From CAMQVM01 sp044433365 (GTDB lineage Bacteria; Bacteroidota; Bacteroidia; Bacteroidales; Rikenellaceae), in the NCBI GenBank assembly GCA_044433365.1, contig JAWXTR010000007.1:1-49317 (forward strand): a DNA stretch of 49,317 bases, given 5' to 3'. The stretch's first letter is position 1. Each line of letters opens with the position of its first letter. Below are positions 23,912-32,508 of the stretch, piece by piece. The position numbers and the translations under genes were made by a program. The notes beneath the pieces are model-generated. The model did not search any database. It worked only from the letters and a program-made list of their open reading frames with translations, and was not told the origin of the DNA.

Positions 23912-24205
23912 CTATCCAACAGATATAAATTTAACAACATTACTGCCTACACGTCTATTAATTTCGTTACGAATATACTGTCGATTAAGGAAAAATTCGC
24001 TTCTTGCAGCTGCTGAATTAAATGTGACAAAAAGCCGACCATCACGAAGCGTAATTTTGCGTGTAGCCTCAGAAAGTCGCTCACCAACCACCTCTCGCCA
24101 ACTCTCCAGCGCACGAGCCTCTAAAAGCCCCTTTTGCGCCAATTTATCGTTGTCGAGGATGTTTGTTATTATATCGCCTATTAGTTTTGGATCTATTCTT
24201 TTCAT
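23912..24205 (-). CDS. DUF721 (DciA-like) protein
   Basis: A 97-residue protein consisting of one DUF721 domain: a helical start (IGDIITNILDNDKLAQKGLLEARALESWREVVGE, with the conserved W) and a KH-like strand-helix end (LFVTFNSAAARSEFFLNRQYIRNEIN). DUF721 includes DciA, the ancestral loader of the replicative helicase. The short Bacteroidota forms share the domain, but their function is not established by sequence. It lies between the aminotransferase and a DUF3298 lipoprotein, all in one direction. Confidence 0.75.
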   Translation of the reverse strand: MKRIDPKLIGDIITNILDNDKLAQKGLLEARALESWREVVGERLSEATRKITLRDGRLFVTFNSAAARSEFFLNRQYIRNEINRRVGSNVVKFISVG

Positions 24206-24247
24206 CGTCTTGAAGATTCGGTATTAGAAGTTCCCTTTAGAAGTTCC

Positions 24248-24991
24248 TTAATTTTTAATCTCTAAAAATTCAATCTCCTCATAAGGAATAACCACCTCAG
24301 TAGTGCCCTCAGAGCGAGGTGCAACCTCATAATTATTATAGAAAAATTCTACTCCACGAGAGCTAAAGCCTATCTGCTCGGGAAATGGGATATCTTTAGG
24401 GTCGACAAACATATTAACCGCTGATTTATCGCTTAGTGGCGATATATTTCGCACTATAGCAAACATCTCTCTTACTCTTACAAGCAAATTTTCATCAAGA
24501 TTGATAATATCTTGAATCGGAACGATTTCACCTGTTTTATTGTCAAAATTTAGATATTTTTGATAACCAATACCATTAGCACCACCAGTGTAGTAGTAGG
24601 TGTTTAGCATAATCGAAGTGAAATGTTCCATCTGGTGTATCGTGGAGTTTGCTACCAATTGATATGGAAGCCTACAAAGCACGCTATCACGCTGTTTTTC
24701 GGCATATAGAGCAGTTAGCATAGAATCTATCGACACCTCACGATCCACGTCGATAAGCGGCGTAGATAGAGCTGCTTGAATTTCGTAATTCATCATATTG
24801 GTAACGGTCGTATCGCCCCCAAAACGATAAGGATAGCTTATTCTAGCCTTAAAATCGCTCTCGTTGCGCTCCAACGATAGAGTCTCCCAGTAGATAGCCT
24901 CATTGTCGATACCATTGCATGAAAATAGGTTTGCACCAAGAGATACAATCGCTATAAAATATAGCGAAAATTTAAAAATAGATTTTACCAT
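24248..24991 (-). CDS. DUF3298-domain lipoprotein (RsiV-like periplasmic domain)
   Basis: A 247-residue lipoprotein with lipobox NLFSC (Cys25). The mature part has an N-terminal DUF4163-like segment (about 35-110) and a DUF3298 segment (about 130-245, containing YYTGGANGIGYQKYLNFDNKTGEIV and FFYNNYEVAPRSEGTTEVVIPYEEI). The same fold forms the lysozyme-sensing part of RsiV, but this protein has no cytoplasmic anti-sigma region, so that role should not be transferred. Its start overlaps the end of aroK by 7 bp, indicating translational coupling. Confidence 0.85.
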   Translation of the reverse strand: MVKSIFKFSLYFIAIVSLGANLFSCNGIDNEAIYWETLSLERNESDFKARISYPYRFGGDTTVTNMMNYEIQAALSTPLIDVDREVSIDSMLTALYAEKQRDSVLCRLPYQLVANSTIHQMEHFTSIMLNTYYYTGGANGIGYQKYLNFDNKTGEIVPIQDIINLDENLLVRVREMFAIVRNISPLSDKSAVNMFVDPKDIPFPEQIGFSSRGVEFFYNNYEVAPRSEGTTEVVIPYEEIEFLEIKN

Positions 24992-25488
24992 TGCTTTATC
25001 TCCTCTAAAACATCGTCAACTTTAATATTTACACCATCAATTATAATATGGGCTTTCTCATAGAAAGGTTCACGCTCCAGAAGCATCCTATCTACAAGAG
25101 CTAACATATCCTCACGGCTTTTACCATCCAAAATAGGACGTTTGGTGTGGGAGTTCATCACTCTTGATACCAAAATTCCACTATTTACTTTCAGATAGAC
25201 CGTAATACCTACGCTATTCATAAGCTCCATATTGTCGAAATGAACTGCTGCACCGCCTCCCGTTGCAACCACTATATTTTCTCGCTTTGAAAGCTCAATT
25301 ATTGCCTCCCTCTCAACTTTTCTAAAATAAGATTCACCCTTTGTTTCGAAAATTTCAGGGATACTCATCGCCTCTTTCTGCTCTATATAGTCGTCCATAT
25401 CGACACACTCAAACATCAGTTTGCGAGCCAATCCTCGAGATATGGTACTCTTGCCACATCCCATATATCCTACTAAAAATATGCGCAT
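24985..25488 (-). CDS. aroK: Shikimate kinase
   Basis: A 167-residue enzyme, normal length. It phosphorylates shikimate to shikimate 3-phosphate in aromatic amino-acid synthesis. Walker A is GYMGCGKST (7-15), the shikimate/Mg-binding Asp lies in DMDDYIE, GGGAAV is the substrate-binding glycine loop, and the lid region reads RPILDG. The downstream DUF3298 gene overlaps by 7 bp. MITE copy 5 begins 54 bp upstream of its start codon, so the native promoter is displaced or lies beyond the element. Confidence 0.93.
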   Translation of the reverse strand: MRIFLVGYMGCGKSTISRGLARKLMFECVDMDDYIEQKEAMSIPEIFETKGESYFRKVEREAIIELSKRENIVVATGGGAAVHFDNMELMNSVGITVYLKVNSGILVSRVMNSHTKRPILDGKSREDMLALVDRMLLEREPFYEKAHIIIDGVNIKVDDVLEEIKQW

Positions 25489-25541
25489 AATGTAAATTAT
25501 TTTGGATTGATATCACCGTAGAGATGTTGGGTTCCAACATC

Positions 25542-25708
25542 TAAGTAGTGTAAAACAATTATTGCCATATTCTTAATAGCACTCTTGGAGCGATATTTTT
25601 CACTATTAAATCTCAATATAGAACCACTATATTTTCGATTCAATAGCAAAAAATCTCATCTCCAATAGCACTTTTAAAAATACACCAATAATTATTTTAC
25701 CCTACTTA
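25542..25708 (-). repeat. Family A palindromic MITE, copy 5 (inverted)
   Basis: Complete 167-bp copy in reverse orientation: left TAAGTAGTGTAAAACAATTA, right ATTATTTTACCCTACTTA. Terminal TA at both ends. Confidence 0.95.
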
Positions 25709-25752
25709 TAATCGAACTTTGGTATTAAAAACTTTTCGTTGATTGTTTTTTA

Positions 25753-25836
25753 TTTACAATGCTCGGTTACAGACGTTAGAGCTAACGTCTCTACTTTACA
25801 ATGCTCGGTTACAGACGTTAGAGCTAACGTCTCTAC
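25753..25836. repeat. Two tandem copies of a 42-bp unit
   Basis: The unit TTTACAATGCTCGGTTACAG... occurs exactly twice, at 25753-25794 and 25795-25836. Each contains the inner palindrome AGACGTTAGAGCTAACGTCT. The AACGTCTCTAC end resembles the GTAGAGACG motif at 3738 and 25518. It lies between aroK and the aldo/keto reductase gene. Confidence 0.85.
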
Positions 25837-25864
25837 GGGTGCTATTGAATGTTTCTGTTTAATT

Positions 25865-26854
25865 TTAGAAGTTCTCTTTAGTTATTTTATCAATCGCTGC
25901 AAGCTCTTCACTACTAAATACTAAGTTTTCTAAAGAGGATAGATTTTCGATAATTTGAGCCGAAGAGCTAGCACCTATAATTACAGAGGTCACTCTATCG
26001 TCGTGAAGCTGCCAAGCGATTGCCATTTGCGAAAGAGTTTGACCTCTTTGCTGTGCAATTTCGTTTAGAGCCAATATTTTCTCATGGTTCTGCTCCACAT
26101 CACCGCTCTTTAAAAAACCTCCAATAGCTGCACGAGAGTCGGCCGGAATACCATTCAAATAGCGAGAACTAAGCATACCTTGCGCTAAAGGTGAAAACGA
26201 AATACAACCAATTTTTTTCTCTTTATGAAGCTCCATTACTGAATCCTCTACCACTCTGTTAAGCATTGAGTAGCGCACTTGATGAAGCACTACGGGAGTG
26301 CGAAGTTCACGTAAAATATCGAGAGCTTTTGCTAGTGGCTCAGCTGGATATTTTGAAAGCGATACATATAGAGCCTTTCCGCTACGTACAATTTGGTCTA
26401 ATGCACACATTGTCTCCTCAAGTGGGGTAGAGGGGTCGTAACGGTGTGAGTAGAAAATGTCTACATAGTCGAGCTTCATACGTCGAAGCGACTGATCGCA
26501 GCTTGCAATCAGGCTTTTACGTGAGCCCCAATCACCATAAGGACCAGACCACATCTCATGCCCTGCCTTATTCGAGATTATTAGCTCATCACGGTAAGGT
26601 TTTAAATCGGTAGAGATAATCTTACCAAATGTAATCTCAGCATCACCTGGAGGTGGGCCATAGTTGTTTGCTAAGTCGATATGGGTAATGCCATTATCGA
26701 AAGCAGTAAACAACATATCCTTACTACGAGCGTAAGAGTCGTTTTGTGAAAAATTATGCCACATTCCTAGCGAAATAGCTGGTAGCAGCAGCCCACTCTC
26801 ACCAGCTCGGCGATAGGGCATCGTTTGGTATCTTTTTTCGTTAGCTAAAAACAT
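25865..26854 (-). CDS. Aldo/keto reductase, YghZ/Kv-beta-like
   Basis: A 329-residue NADPH-dependent reductase. Catalytic tetrad positions are visible: Asp and Tyr in HIDLANNYGPP, Lys in IISNKAGHEMWSG, and His in VDIFYSHRYD. GPYGDWGSRKSLIASCDQSLRRM and the C-terminal VIIGASSSAQIIENL (cofactor phosphate site) place it in the group containing E. coli YghZ, an L-glyceraldehyde-3-phosphate reductase. It probably detoxifies aldehydes in the cytoplasm. It is flanked by MITE copies 5 and 6, 34 bp from the latter, and no clear promoter is visible between its start and copy 6. Confidence 0.88.
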   Translation of the reverse strand: MFLANEKRYQTMPYRRAGESGLLLPAISLGMWHNFSQNDSYARSKDMLFTAFDNGITHIDLANNYGPPPGDAEITFGKIISTDLKPYRDELIISNKAGHEMWSGPYGDWGSRKSLIASCDQSLRRMKLDYVDIFYSHRYDPSTPLEETMCALDQIVRSGKALYVSLSKYPAEPLAKALDILRELRTPVVLHQVRYSMLNRVVEDSVMELHKEKKIGCISFSPLAQGMLSSRYLNGIPADSRAAIGGFLKSGDVEQNHEKILALNEIAQQRGQTLSQMAIAWQLHDDRVTSVIIGASSSAQIIENLSSLENLVFSSEELAAIDKITKENF

Positions 26855-26888
26855 ATTTGTTCAATTTATAATTCATAATTTATAAAAT

Positions 26889-27055
26889 TAAGTAGGGTAA
26901 AATAATTATTGGTGTATTTTTAATAGTGCTATTGGAGATGAGATTTTTTGCTATTGAATCGAAAATATAGTGGTTCTATATTGAGATTTAATAGTGAAAA
27001 ATATCGCTCCAAGAGTGCTATTAAGAATATGGCAATAATTGTTTTACACTACTTA
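26889..27055 (+). repeat. Family A palindromic MITE, copy 6
   Basis: Complete 167-bp copy with terminal TA, in the same orientation as copy 7. The two together bracket the sulfonation operon. Confidence 0.95.
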
Positions 27056-27175
27056 ATTCATAATTCATAATTAGCAGAGTCATCAATTATGAGTTATAAA
27101 TTATGAATTGTGAATTATGCATTATGAATTATGTATTATGCATTACGCATTATGAATTATGCATTATGAATTAAA
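27056..27175. repeat. Degenerate ATTATGAATT tandem array
   Basis: Many imperfect repeats of TTATGAATTATGCA-type units fill the gap after the sulfotransferase gene and reach its stop codon. Similar short AATTATGAATT runs are present at 30518-30550 (before cysN), 767-798 and 45484-45525. No gene seen. Confidence 0.7.
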
Positions 27176-28274
27176 TAAAGTACCCCCAATCCTCAATAGA
27201 ACGTGCCCAATAGCTTTCGACCACCTCACGAGTACGAGGAGCATACTCATATTTATTCTTTTTATAACCTTTTTTCTTACCTACATATTTTTCAATCTCT
27301 GGTAGAGCAGCTTCAAAGCCATCAAGCGACAACTTTTCGTAAATTGAGCGTGTAGCCTCAATAGGATTTTGCTCAAAATCTTCGAATTTTATCTCTACAA
27401 GATTTCCCTCAGGGATTAAATGCTTGGTAGATTGATATTTGTCGTATAGGTCGGCATACACCTTCGTAAAATTCTCCTCTATCTGCTCATCCGAAATATC
27501 TTGCAATTTTAGAGGCTGGATAGTCTTTGTAAAGAAGCTCTTTGTAGACTCAAACACCGTATAAGGATTGCGCATAAGATAGATAAACTTAGCGTTAGGG
27601 TAGAGTTTAAGCAACTCTTCGACTCTACCTGTATGAGGTGGATTTTTCGATAAATATCGACTTCCTCCGCTGTTGTAAAGCGATGTTTTTACAACTCTAT
27701 CAAATGCTTTTTGAAAACTCTCTCTTTCGGCATCCGTTAGGTTGTTCATAAGCAGATATTTGTCGCTATACTCCATCATATTTTTAGGGAAAAACCAGAA
27801 GTTGTAGTAAGAGTAGGGTGTTGTTGCAGAGATTGCAAACTCCTCCTCTTGTGGAAGATCTGGTTTTAGCTCTAAATTGTCGGTAGGGCGTTTATCAGGC
27901 ATAATTTTGCCCATAGTCGATTTAAACATCTTTTGCCCAAAAAGCATTGCATTAGGAAAGACCGTTTGGTAGGTTGTGGTGTAGCCAAACTGTTTATCAC
28001 ACGAAAGTACATTGTGTACAAACGTTGTTCCACTACGCCAGTGACCTAGCACAAAAATTGGGTCGTTTTCAAGCGGTTTTGAAGCTAAAAGTTTTTTGTA
28101 GCGTCTATCCTCAATAGAGTGCGTAAGCGATAAAATCCCGCAAATTAGCTTTGTGAGATAATATTTACCCTTATACCCTTTATCTACAGTTTGACCCTTT
28201 TTGACCGCTTTAAATACGCTCCATCGTGCGCCAATTAGTGTAGTTATAGGGAGTTTGTCAAATTCAAATTTCAT
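27171..28274 (-). CDS. PAPS-dependent sulfotransferase
   Basis: A 367-residue sulfotransferase that would transfer the sulfo group of PAPS to an acceptor. The 5'-phosphosulfate loop reads GHWRSGTTFVHN (77-88), and the 3'-phosphate-binding segment lies in FIYLMRNPYTVFESTKSFF; the charged C-terminal region has KKKGYKKNKY. No signal peptide, so it should be cytoplasmic. It is the last gene of the cysQ-SLC13-cysCDN operon, whose products make PAPS and remove PAP. In Bacteroides a comparable arrangement contains the steroid/cholesterol sulfotransferase BT_0416 (established in that species; resemblance here is by context and memory). The acceptor could be a sterol, lipid or glycan; it cannot be read from sequence. 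Confidence 0.88.
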   Translation of the reverse strand: MKFEFDKLPITTLIGARWSVFKAVKKGQTVDKGYKGKYYLTKLICGILSLTHSIEDRRYKKLLASKPLENDPIFVLGHWRSGTTFVHNVLSCDKQFGYTTTYQTVFPNAMLFGQKMFKSTMGKIMPDKRPTDNLELKPDLPQEEEFAISATTPYSYYNFWFFPKNMMEYSDKYLLMNNLTDAERESFQKAFDRVVKTSLYNSGGSRYLSKNPPHTGRVEELLKLYPNAKFIYLMRNPYTVFESTKSFFTKTIQPLKLQDISDEQIEENFTKVYADLYDKYQSTKHLIPEGNLVEIKFEDFEQNPIEATRSIYEKLSLDGFEAALPEIEKYVGKKKGYKKNKYEYAPRTREVVESYWARSIEDWGYFI

Positions 28275-28296
28275 TTTTAAAATGGTTTAATACCAA

Positions 28297-28863
28297 TTAT
28301 TCCTCTCTAGCAAAACCAATCGTTTTACGTTGTATAGTAATGCTTTTTCTTGATTGTAATTCAGCAAGAGTTTCGTTTATTAATTCTAACTGCATTCTTG
28401 TATCATCATTAATATCATTATAGTCGGTAAATACCTCTTCAATATATTTTTTTAGCTCTATAACTTCGTTTTGCAGCTCAGCGACTTTATCTGTTGAAGC
28501 TGTTGTTGAAAGTGAATTTCTGATAGATACAAAAGCTCTAATAATATTAATATTTACGTTAATCGCAAGTTCGCTATTAAGAACTGATGAAAGCATAGCA
28601 ACACCTTGCTCTGTGAAAACATAAGGCATATATCTTGTTCCACCCCTGCTTTTTGAGGTCACAATTTGTGACCTCAAAAAGGAAAATTCATCGGGTGTTA
28701 ATTCAAACATAAAATCAGAAGGAAAACGTGAAATATTACGCTTGATAGATTGTTTAAGAACTTTTGTCTCAACACCATACATTTGTGCAAGGTCGCTATC
28801 TAGCATAACTTTTTGTCCTCTAATCTCATAGATTTTACTTTGTATTATAGATATTTGTTCCAT
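28297..28863 (-). CDS. ORF6N-domain DNA-binding protein
   Basis: A 188-residue protein with an N-terminal ORF6N domain (about 5-95): IYEIRGQKVMLDSDLAQMYGV, RNISRFPSDFMFEL and PYVFTEQGVAMLSSVLNS. A helical, probably coiled-coil tail (about 115-165, TDKVAELQNEVIELKKYIEEV) follows. ORF6N proteins are related to phage antirepressors, are found widely in Bacteroidota genomes, and are presumed DNA-binding. Here it sits 8 bp after cysN and 22 bp before the sulfotransferase gene, inside the sulfonation operon, which is an unusual place. It could regulate the operon or be a passenger; the sequence does not decide. Confidence 0.85.
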   Translation of the reverse strand: MEQISIIQSKIYEIRGQKVMLDSDLAQMYGVETKVLKQSIKRNISRFPSDFMFELTPDEFSFLRSQIVTSKSRGGTRYMPYVFTEQGVAMLSSVLNSELAINVNINIIRAFVSIRNSLSTTASTDKVAELQNEVIELKKYIEEVFTDYNDINDDTRMQLELINETLAELQSRKSITIQRKTIGFAREE

Positions 28864-28871
28864 AATTTATC

Positions 28872-30509
28872 TTAAAATACGCTCTCAACAAACTCATTTA
28901 CATTATCAACAGATACGCCCATTTCGTCGCCTTTGATAACACCAATTGCTACGTAGCCTTGAGCAGCGATTTTTTCGCAAACTTTGGCTGTAGCCTCGTC
29001 TGTGAGCGACTCTTCATTAACCACTACAACATAACGACCAGCATCGTACATACGACGCTCAAGTGTGTAGGCAGCTTCAAGTGCATTTTTGCCAGAAAGC
29101 AAGATTGTAGCGGTATCGCTACCTAAAACCTCTTCACGCTCTTTTGCACCAACAATACTCTCGCCATTTTTCATCTTCTCGATGTCGGTTGAAGATATTG
29201 GAGTGATATTTTTGCTGTTGTCGCTCTTACCAATAATCATACCAACAGCCGAAGTGTTGTTAGTGATTGGGTCGATAAGAATAAACGAACCGCAGTTTTT
29301 ATTTTCACGATACGCATCGAAAAGTAGAGGTTTGTTTGTTGTAAAACGCACCTTACCGATTTCGTTTAATTTTAAGAAGCTTGCCGATGAGTGCTCCATA
29401 CTATTTACATCCACCTTATAGTCGATTCCATCGATGCGAGCACGTGTCATCTGAGTTGTATGTTTAAGGTAGAAAGAGGTGTCGGGATTCATATCATTTT
29501 CATCCATCCACACCACCATAGCTTCAAAATCACGCTCAACCATAGGTAGTGCATCTGGGTGAACAAGCATTTCGCCACGAGAAAGGTCGATTTCGTCCTC
29601 CAAAGTGATTACAACCGATTCTGGTGCAAAAGCAAGCTCTTTTTCTCCCTCATACACATGTATTCCCTTCACTTTTGACGTTTTACCCGATGGTAGAGCC
29701 ATTACAGTATCGCCTTTTCTTACCACACCCGAAGCTACTTTACCTGCAAAACCTCTAAAGTCAAGATTTGGACGAAGCACTGTTTGAACAGGGTAGCGGA
29801 AAGTTTCAAAATTGTTGTCAGAGGCTATCTCTACTGTCTCTAAGAAGTCTAACATAGGTTTACCCTCATACCAGCTAAGATTTTCTGACGACTCAACTAC
29901 GTTATCTCCTTTAAGAGCAGAGATTGGAATTGGTGTAATATCTGGAATTTCAAGTGGAGCAGCAAACTCCATATAATCGGCTACGATTTTATCAAAAACA
30001 GCCTTATCATAATCCACTAAGTCCATCTTATTTACCGCTAAAACGACATGTTTAATGCCTAGAAGCGACACAAGATAGGTGTGACGACGAGTTTGAGTGA
30101 TTACTCCCGTGCGAGCATCTACCAAAATAATTGCCAACTTAGCAGTCGAACCACCAGTAATCATATTACGTGTGTACTGCTCATGACCAGGGGTGTCGGC
30201 AATAATAAACTTGCGGCTATTGGTAGAGAAGTAGCGATAGGCAACATCAATAGTGATACCCTGCTCACGCTCAGCCTTTAGTCCGTCAAGAAGTAGTGCG
30301 TAGTCAATATTATTTTCACCTGCATTACCCACACGCTTACTATCACGTTCAAGGGCATCAAGCTGATCTTCATACAATTTTTTACTATCGAAAAGTAGAC
30401 GACCAATAAGCGTCGACTTTCCATCATCTACCGAACCAGCAGTAAGCAGGCGAAGCAGATCCTTTTTTTCGTCTCTATCAAGAAACTCTTTTATATCAAT
30501 ATTGTTCAT
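28872..30509 (-). CDS. cysN: Sulfate adenylyltransferase, GTPase subunit
   Basis: A 545-residue GTPase whose GTP hydrolysis drives APS formation by CysD. The G-domain motifs are GSVDDGKST (G1, about 26-34), DTPGHEQYTRNM (G3) and NKMD (G4), followed by two EF-Tu-like beta-barrel domains. There is no fused APS kinase domain; that activity comes from the separate cysC gene. It is the fifth gene of the operon, 90 bp after cysD, with short AATTATGAATT repeats in the gap. Confidence 0.95.
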   Translation of the reverse strand: MNNIDIKEFLDRDEKKDLLRLLTAGSVDDGKSTLIGRLLFDSKKLYEDQLDALERDSKRVGNAGENNIDYALLLDGLKAEREQGITIDVAYRYFSTNSRKFIIADTPGHEQYTRNMITGGSTAKLAIILVDARTGVITQTRRHTYLVSLLGIKHVVLAVNKMDLVDYDKAVFDKIVADYMEFAAPLEIPDITPIPISALKGDNVVESSENLSWYEGKPMLDFLETVEIASDNNFETFRYPVQTVLRPNLDFRGFAGKVASGVVRKGDTVMALPSGKTSKVKGIHVYEGEKELAFAPESVVITLEDEIDLSRGEMLVHPDALPMVERDFEAMVVWMDENDMNPDTSFYLKHTTQMTRARIDGIDYKVDVNSMEHSSASFLKLNEIGKVRFTTNKPLLFDAYRENKNCGSFILIDPITNNTSAVGMIIGKSDNSKNITPISSTDIEKMKNGESIVGAKEREEVLGSDTATILLSGKNALEAAYTLERRMYDAGRYVVVVNEESLTDEATAKVCEKIAAQGYVAIGVIKGDEMGVSVDNVNEFVESVF

Positions 30510-30599
30510 TTTTTCAAATTATGAATTATGAATTATGAATTATAAATTATTAACCCAACTCAGCCAATTTACAATTTATAATTAATAATTTATCATTAA

Positions 30600-31508
30600 T
30601 TAAAAGTATCCTTCACGTTTTTTCTGCTCCATACTACCATCTTGGTCGAAGTCGATAACACGAGTAGTACGTTCACTTTTAGTTGCAGTCATCATCTCTT
30701 CCACAATCTTTTCGATAGTGTCGGCATCCGACTCAACAGCACCAGTAAGAGGGTAGCAGCCAAGTGTACGGAAACGCACCATCTCCATAGTAGCCTTATC
30801 GCTAAGCTCCTTAGGCATACGCTCATCGTCTACCATAATTAAATTACCATCAAGGTTAACCACAGGACGCTCTTTAGCGAAGTAAAGCGGTACGATAGGA
30901 ATATTCTCTAGGCGGATATACTGCCAAATATCCAGCTCTGTCCAGTTTGAAAGAGGGAATACACGAATACTTTCACCTTTATGAACCTTTGCGTTGTAGA
31001 TATCCCAAAGCTCAGGGCGTTGATTTTTTGGGTCCCATTGGTGGAAACGGTCACGGAACGAGAAGATACGCTCTTTAGCACGAGATTTTTCTTCATCACG
31101 ACGTGCACCACCAAACGCTGCATCAAATTTATGTTTGTCAAGAGCATCCAGTAGGGCTTTAGTTTTCATCAGGTCGGTATGAACCTTACTACCATGAGAG
31201 AAAGGACCAACTCCTGCATCGAAAGCCTCCTGATTCGACTCAACAATTAGGTTCCATCCAAACTCTTTGGCATAGTTATCACGAAAATCAATCATCTCCT
31301 TAAATTTCCAACGACTATCAATGTGCATTAGAGGAAATGGCACCTTTCCCGGTGCAAACGCTTTTTCAGCAAGGCGAACCATCACAGAAGAGTCTTTACC
31401 AATCGAATATAACATCACAGGGTTTTCAAACTCTGATGCCACCTCACGAATAATGTGGATTGCCTCTGCTTCAAGCTCTTTTAAATGGCTTAAACTGTAT
31501 TTCTCCAT
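30600..31508 (-). CDS. cysD: Sulfate adenylyltransferase, catalytic subunit
   Basis: About 302 residues from the ATG at 31508; an in-frame TTG 9 bp upstream is less likely because MEKYSLSHLKELEAEAIHIIREV matches the family's usual start. It makes adenosine phosphosulfate from ATP and sulfate with CysN. The PP-loop reads YSIGKDSSVM, and AFGGARRDEEKSRAKERIFSF and the C-terminal GCYPLTGAVES are characteristic. It lies between cysC and cysN on one transcript. Confidence 0.95.
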   Translation of the reverse strand: MEKYSLSHLKELEAEAIHIIREVASEFENPVMLYSIGKDSSVMVRLAEKAFAPGKVPFPLMHIDSRWKFKEMIDFRDNYAKEFGWNLIVESNQEAFDAGVGPFSHGSKVHTDLMKTKALLDALDKHKFDAAFGGARRDEEKSRAKERIFSFRDRFHQWDPKNQRPELWDIYNAKVHKGESIRVFPLSNWTELDIWQYIRLENIPIVPLYFAKERPVVNLDGNLIMVDDERMPKELSDKATMEMVRFRTLGCYPLTGAVESDADTIEKIVEEMMTATKSERTTRVIDFDQDGSMEQKKREGYF

Positions 31509-31541
31509 TATGTTCAAATATTTATTTAATTTATTTTCTAT

Positions 31542-32147
31542 TTATGCTTTATATTCTATTTTAGGGACAACAAGTTTTAAAAGTCTCTCAACCGACTCTT
31601 CGACTGCCACACCAGTGGTATCTATCGAAATATCACACTTTTCAGGCACATCGAACGGAGCCGAAACCCCTGTAAAATCAGAAATTTCGCCACGTCGAGC
31701 CTTAGCATATAGCCCTTTAATATCTCTTCTCTCACACTCCTCAATAGGGGTGCTTACATACACTTCAATAAAATTTTCGTCTCCAATAATCTCACGAGCT
31801 AGGCTACGCATCTCATTTGTAGGGCTTATAAATGCGGCAATCGTAACTATTCCACTATCTACAAACAGCTTTGAAACCTCTGAAATGCGACGGATATTTT
31901 CGATACGATCGGCATCCGAAAAGGTTAAGTTTTTGTTGATACCAGAGCGGATATTATCGCCATCAAGCAGTCGACAGATGTAGCCACGAGCAAAAAGTTC
32001 CTTTTCCAAAGCTATCGAAAGAGTACTTTTTCCAGAGCCTGAAAGCCCTGTAAACCATATCATCACTGCACGTTGCGAAAGCATTTTTTCTCTATCGCTA
32101 CGTGTAAGCATTTTATCAAAAACTGGATGTATCTCTAATTTTTCCAT
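31542..32147 (-). CDS. cysC: Adenylylsulfate (APS) kinase
   Basis: A 201-residue stand-alone APS kinase making PAPS from APS and ATP. Walker A GLSGSGKST (34-42), LLDGDNIRSGINKNLTFS (substrate site), and VYVSTPIEECERRDIKGLY are all intact. PAPS is needed both for sulfate reduction and for sulfonation; no PAPS reductase or sulfite reductase gene is present in the window, and a sulfotransferase closes the operon, which favours sulfonation. It is separated from the SLC13 gene by a 361-bp repeat-filled gap. Confidence 0.95.
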   Translation of the reverse strand: MEKLEIHPVFDKMLTRSDREKMLSQRAVMIWFTGLSGSGKSTLSIALEKELFARGYICRLLDGDNIRSGINKNLTFSDADRIENIRRISEVSKLFVDSGIVTIAAFISPTNEMRSLAREIIGDENFIEVYVSTPIEECERRDIKGLYAKARRGEISDFTGVSAPFDVPEKCDISIDTTGVAVEESVERLLKLVVPKIEYKA

Positions 32148-32508
32148 TAAAATTTAAATTTTATAAACCTCCTAACCATTAATCTCTAACCTCTAATCTC
32201 TAACCTCTAATCCCTAACCTCTATTAATTACAACTTACGCTGTAGCCGCCCAGAAGTTTTGGGAAATTACCATTTTTGTAGCCGAAAGAGAAGTATAGTT
32301 TTAGTCACAAATTATTAGCATAACTAATAATTTCCCAAAACCTCTCTTTAAGGGCAGGCGGCTGCTGAGCTCGGAAAAGAGCAGAAAAGTTCGAAAAGCC
32401 GAGTCCTAACTGCCTAACGCCGGCGGGCGGGGTCGCAGACCCATTTGATAGCTATGCTTTCAAATCTCTCTTCCCTAATCCCTAATCTCTAACCTCTAAC
32501 CTCTAATA
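32148..32508. repeat. Repeat-filled gap inside the sulfonation operon
   Basis: CTCTAAC-type heptamer arrays bound both sides (about 32170-32222 and 32466-32506). Between them an inverted repeat runs from GCCGCCCAGAAGTTTTGGG (about 32246) to CCCAAAACC...GGCGGC (about 32334-32362), then a G+C-rich patch (CGCCGGCGGGCGGGG near 32420) unlike its surroundings. No gene seen. The arrangement looks like an element inserted into a heptamer array. Confidence 0.65.

Noticed and set aside
24248..24991. DUF3298 lipoprotein as an RsiV-type anti-sigma factor
   Set aside because: It is lipid-anchored with no cytoplasmic sigma-binding domain, and there is no sigma factor gene beside it.
27056..27175. ATTATGAATT repeats as a CRISPR or origin iteron array
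   Set aside because: Units are degenerate and overlapping without spacers, and similar short runs occur in several ordinary gaps.
31321..31983. 220-codon plus-strand frame opposite cysD and cysC
   Set aside because: It is antisense to two confidently identified enzymes; its length reflects codon bias on the other strand.
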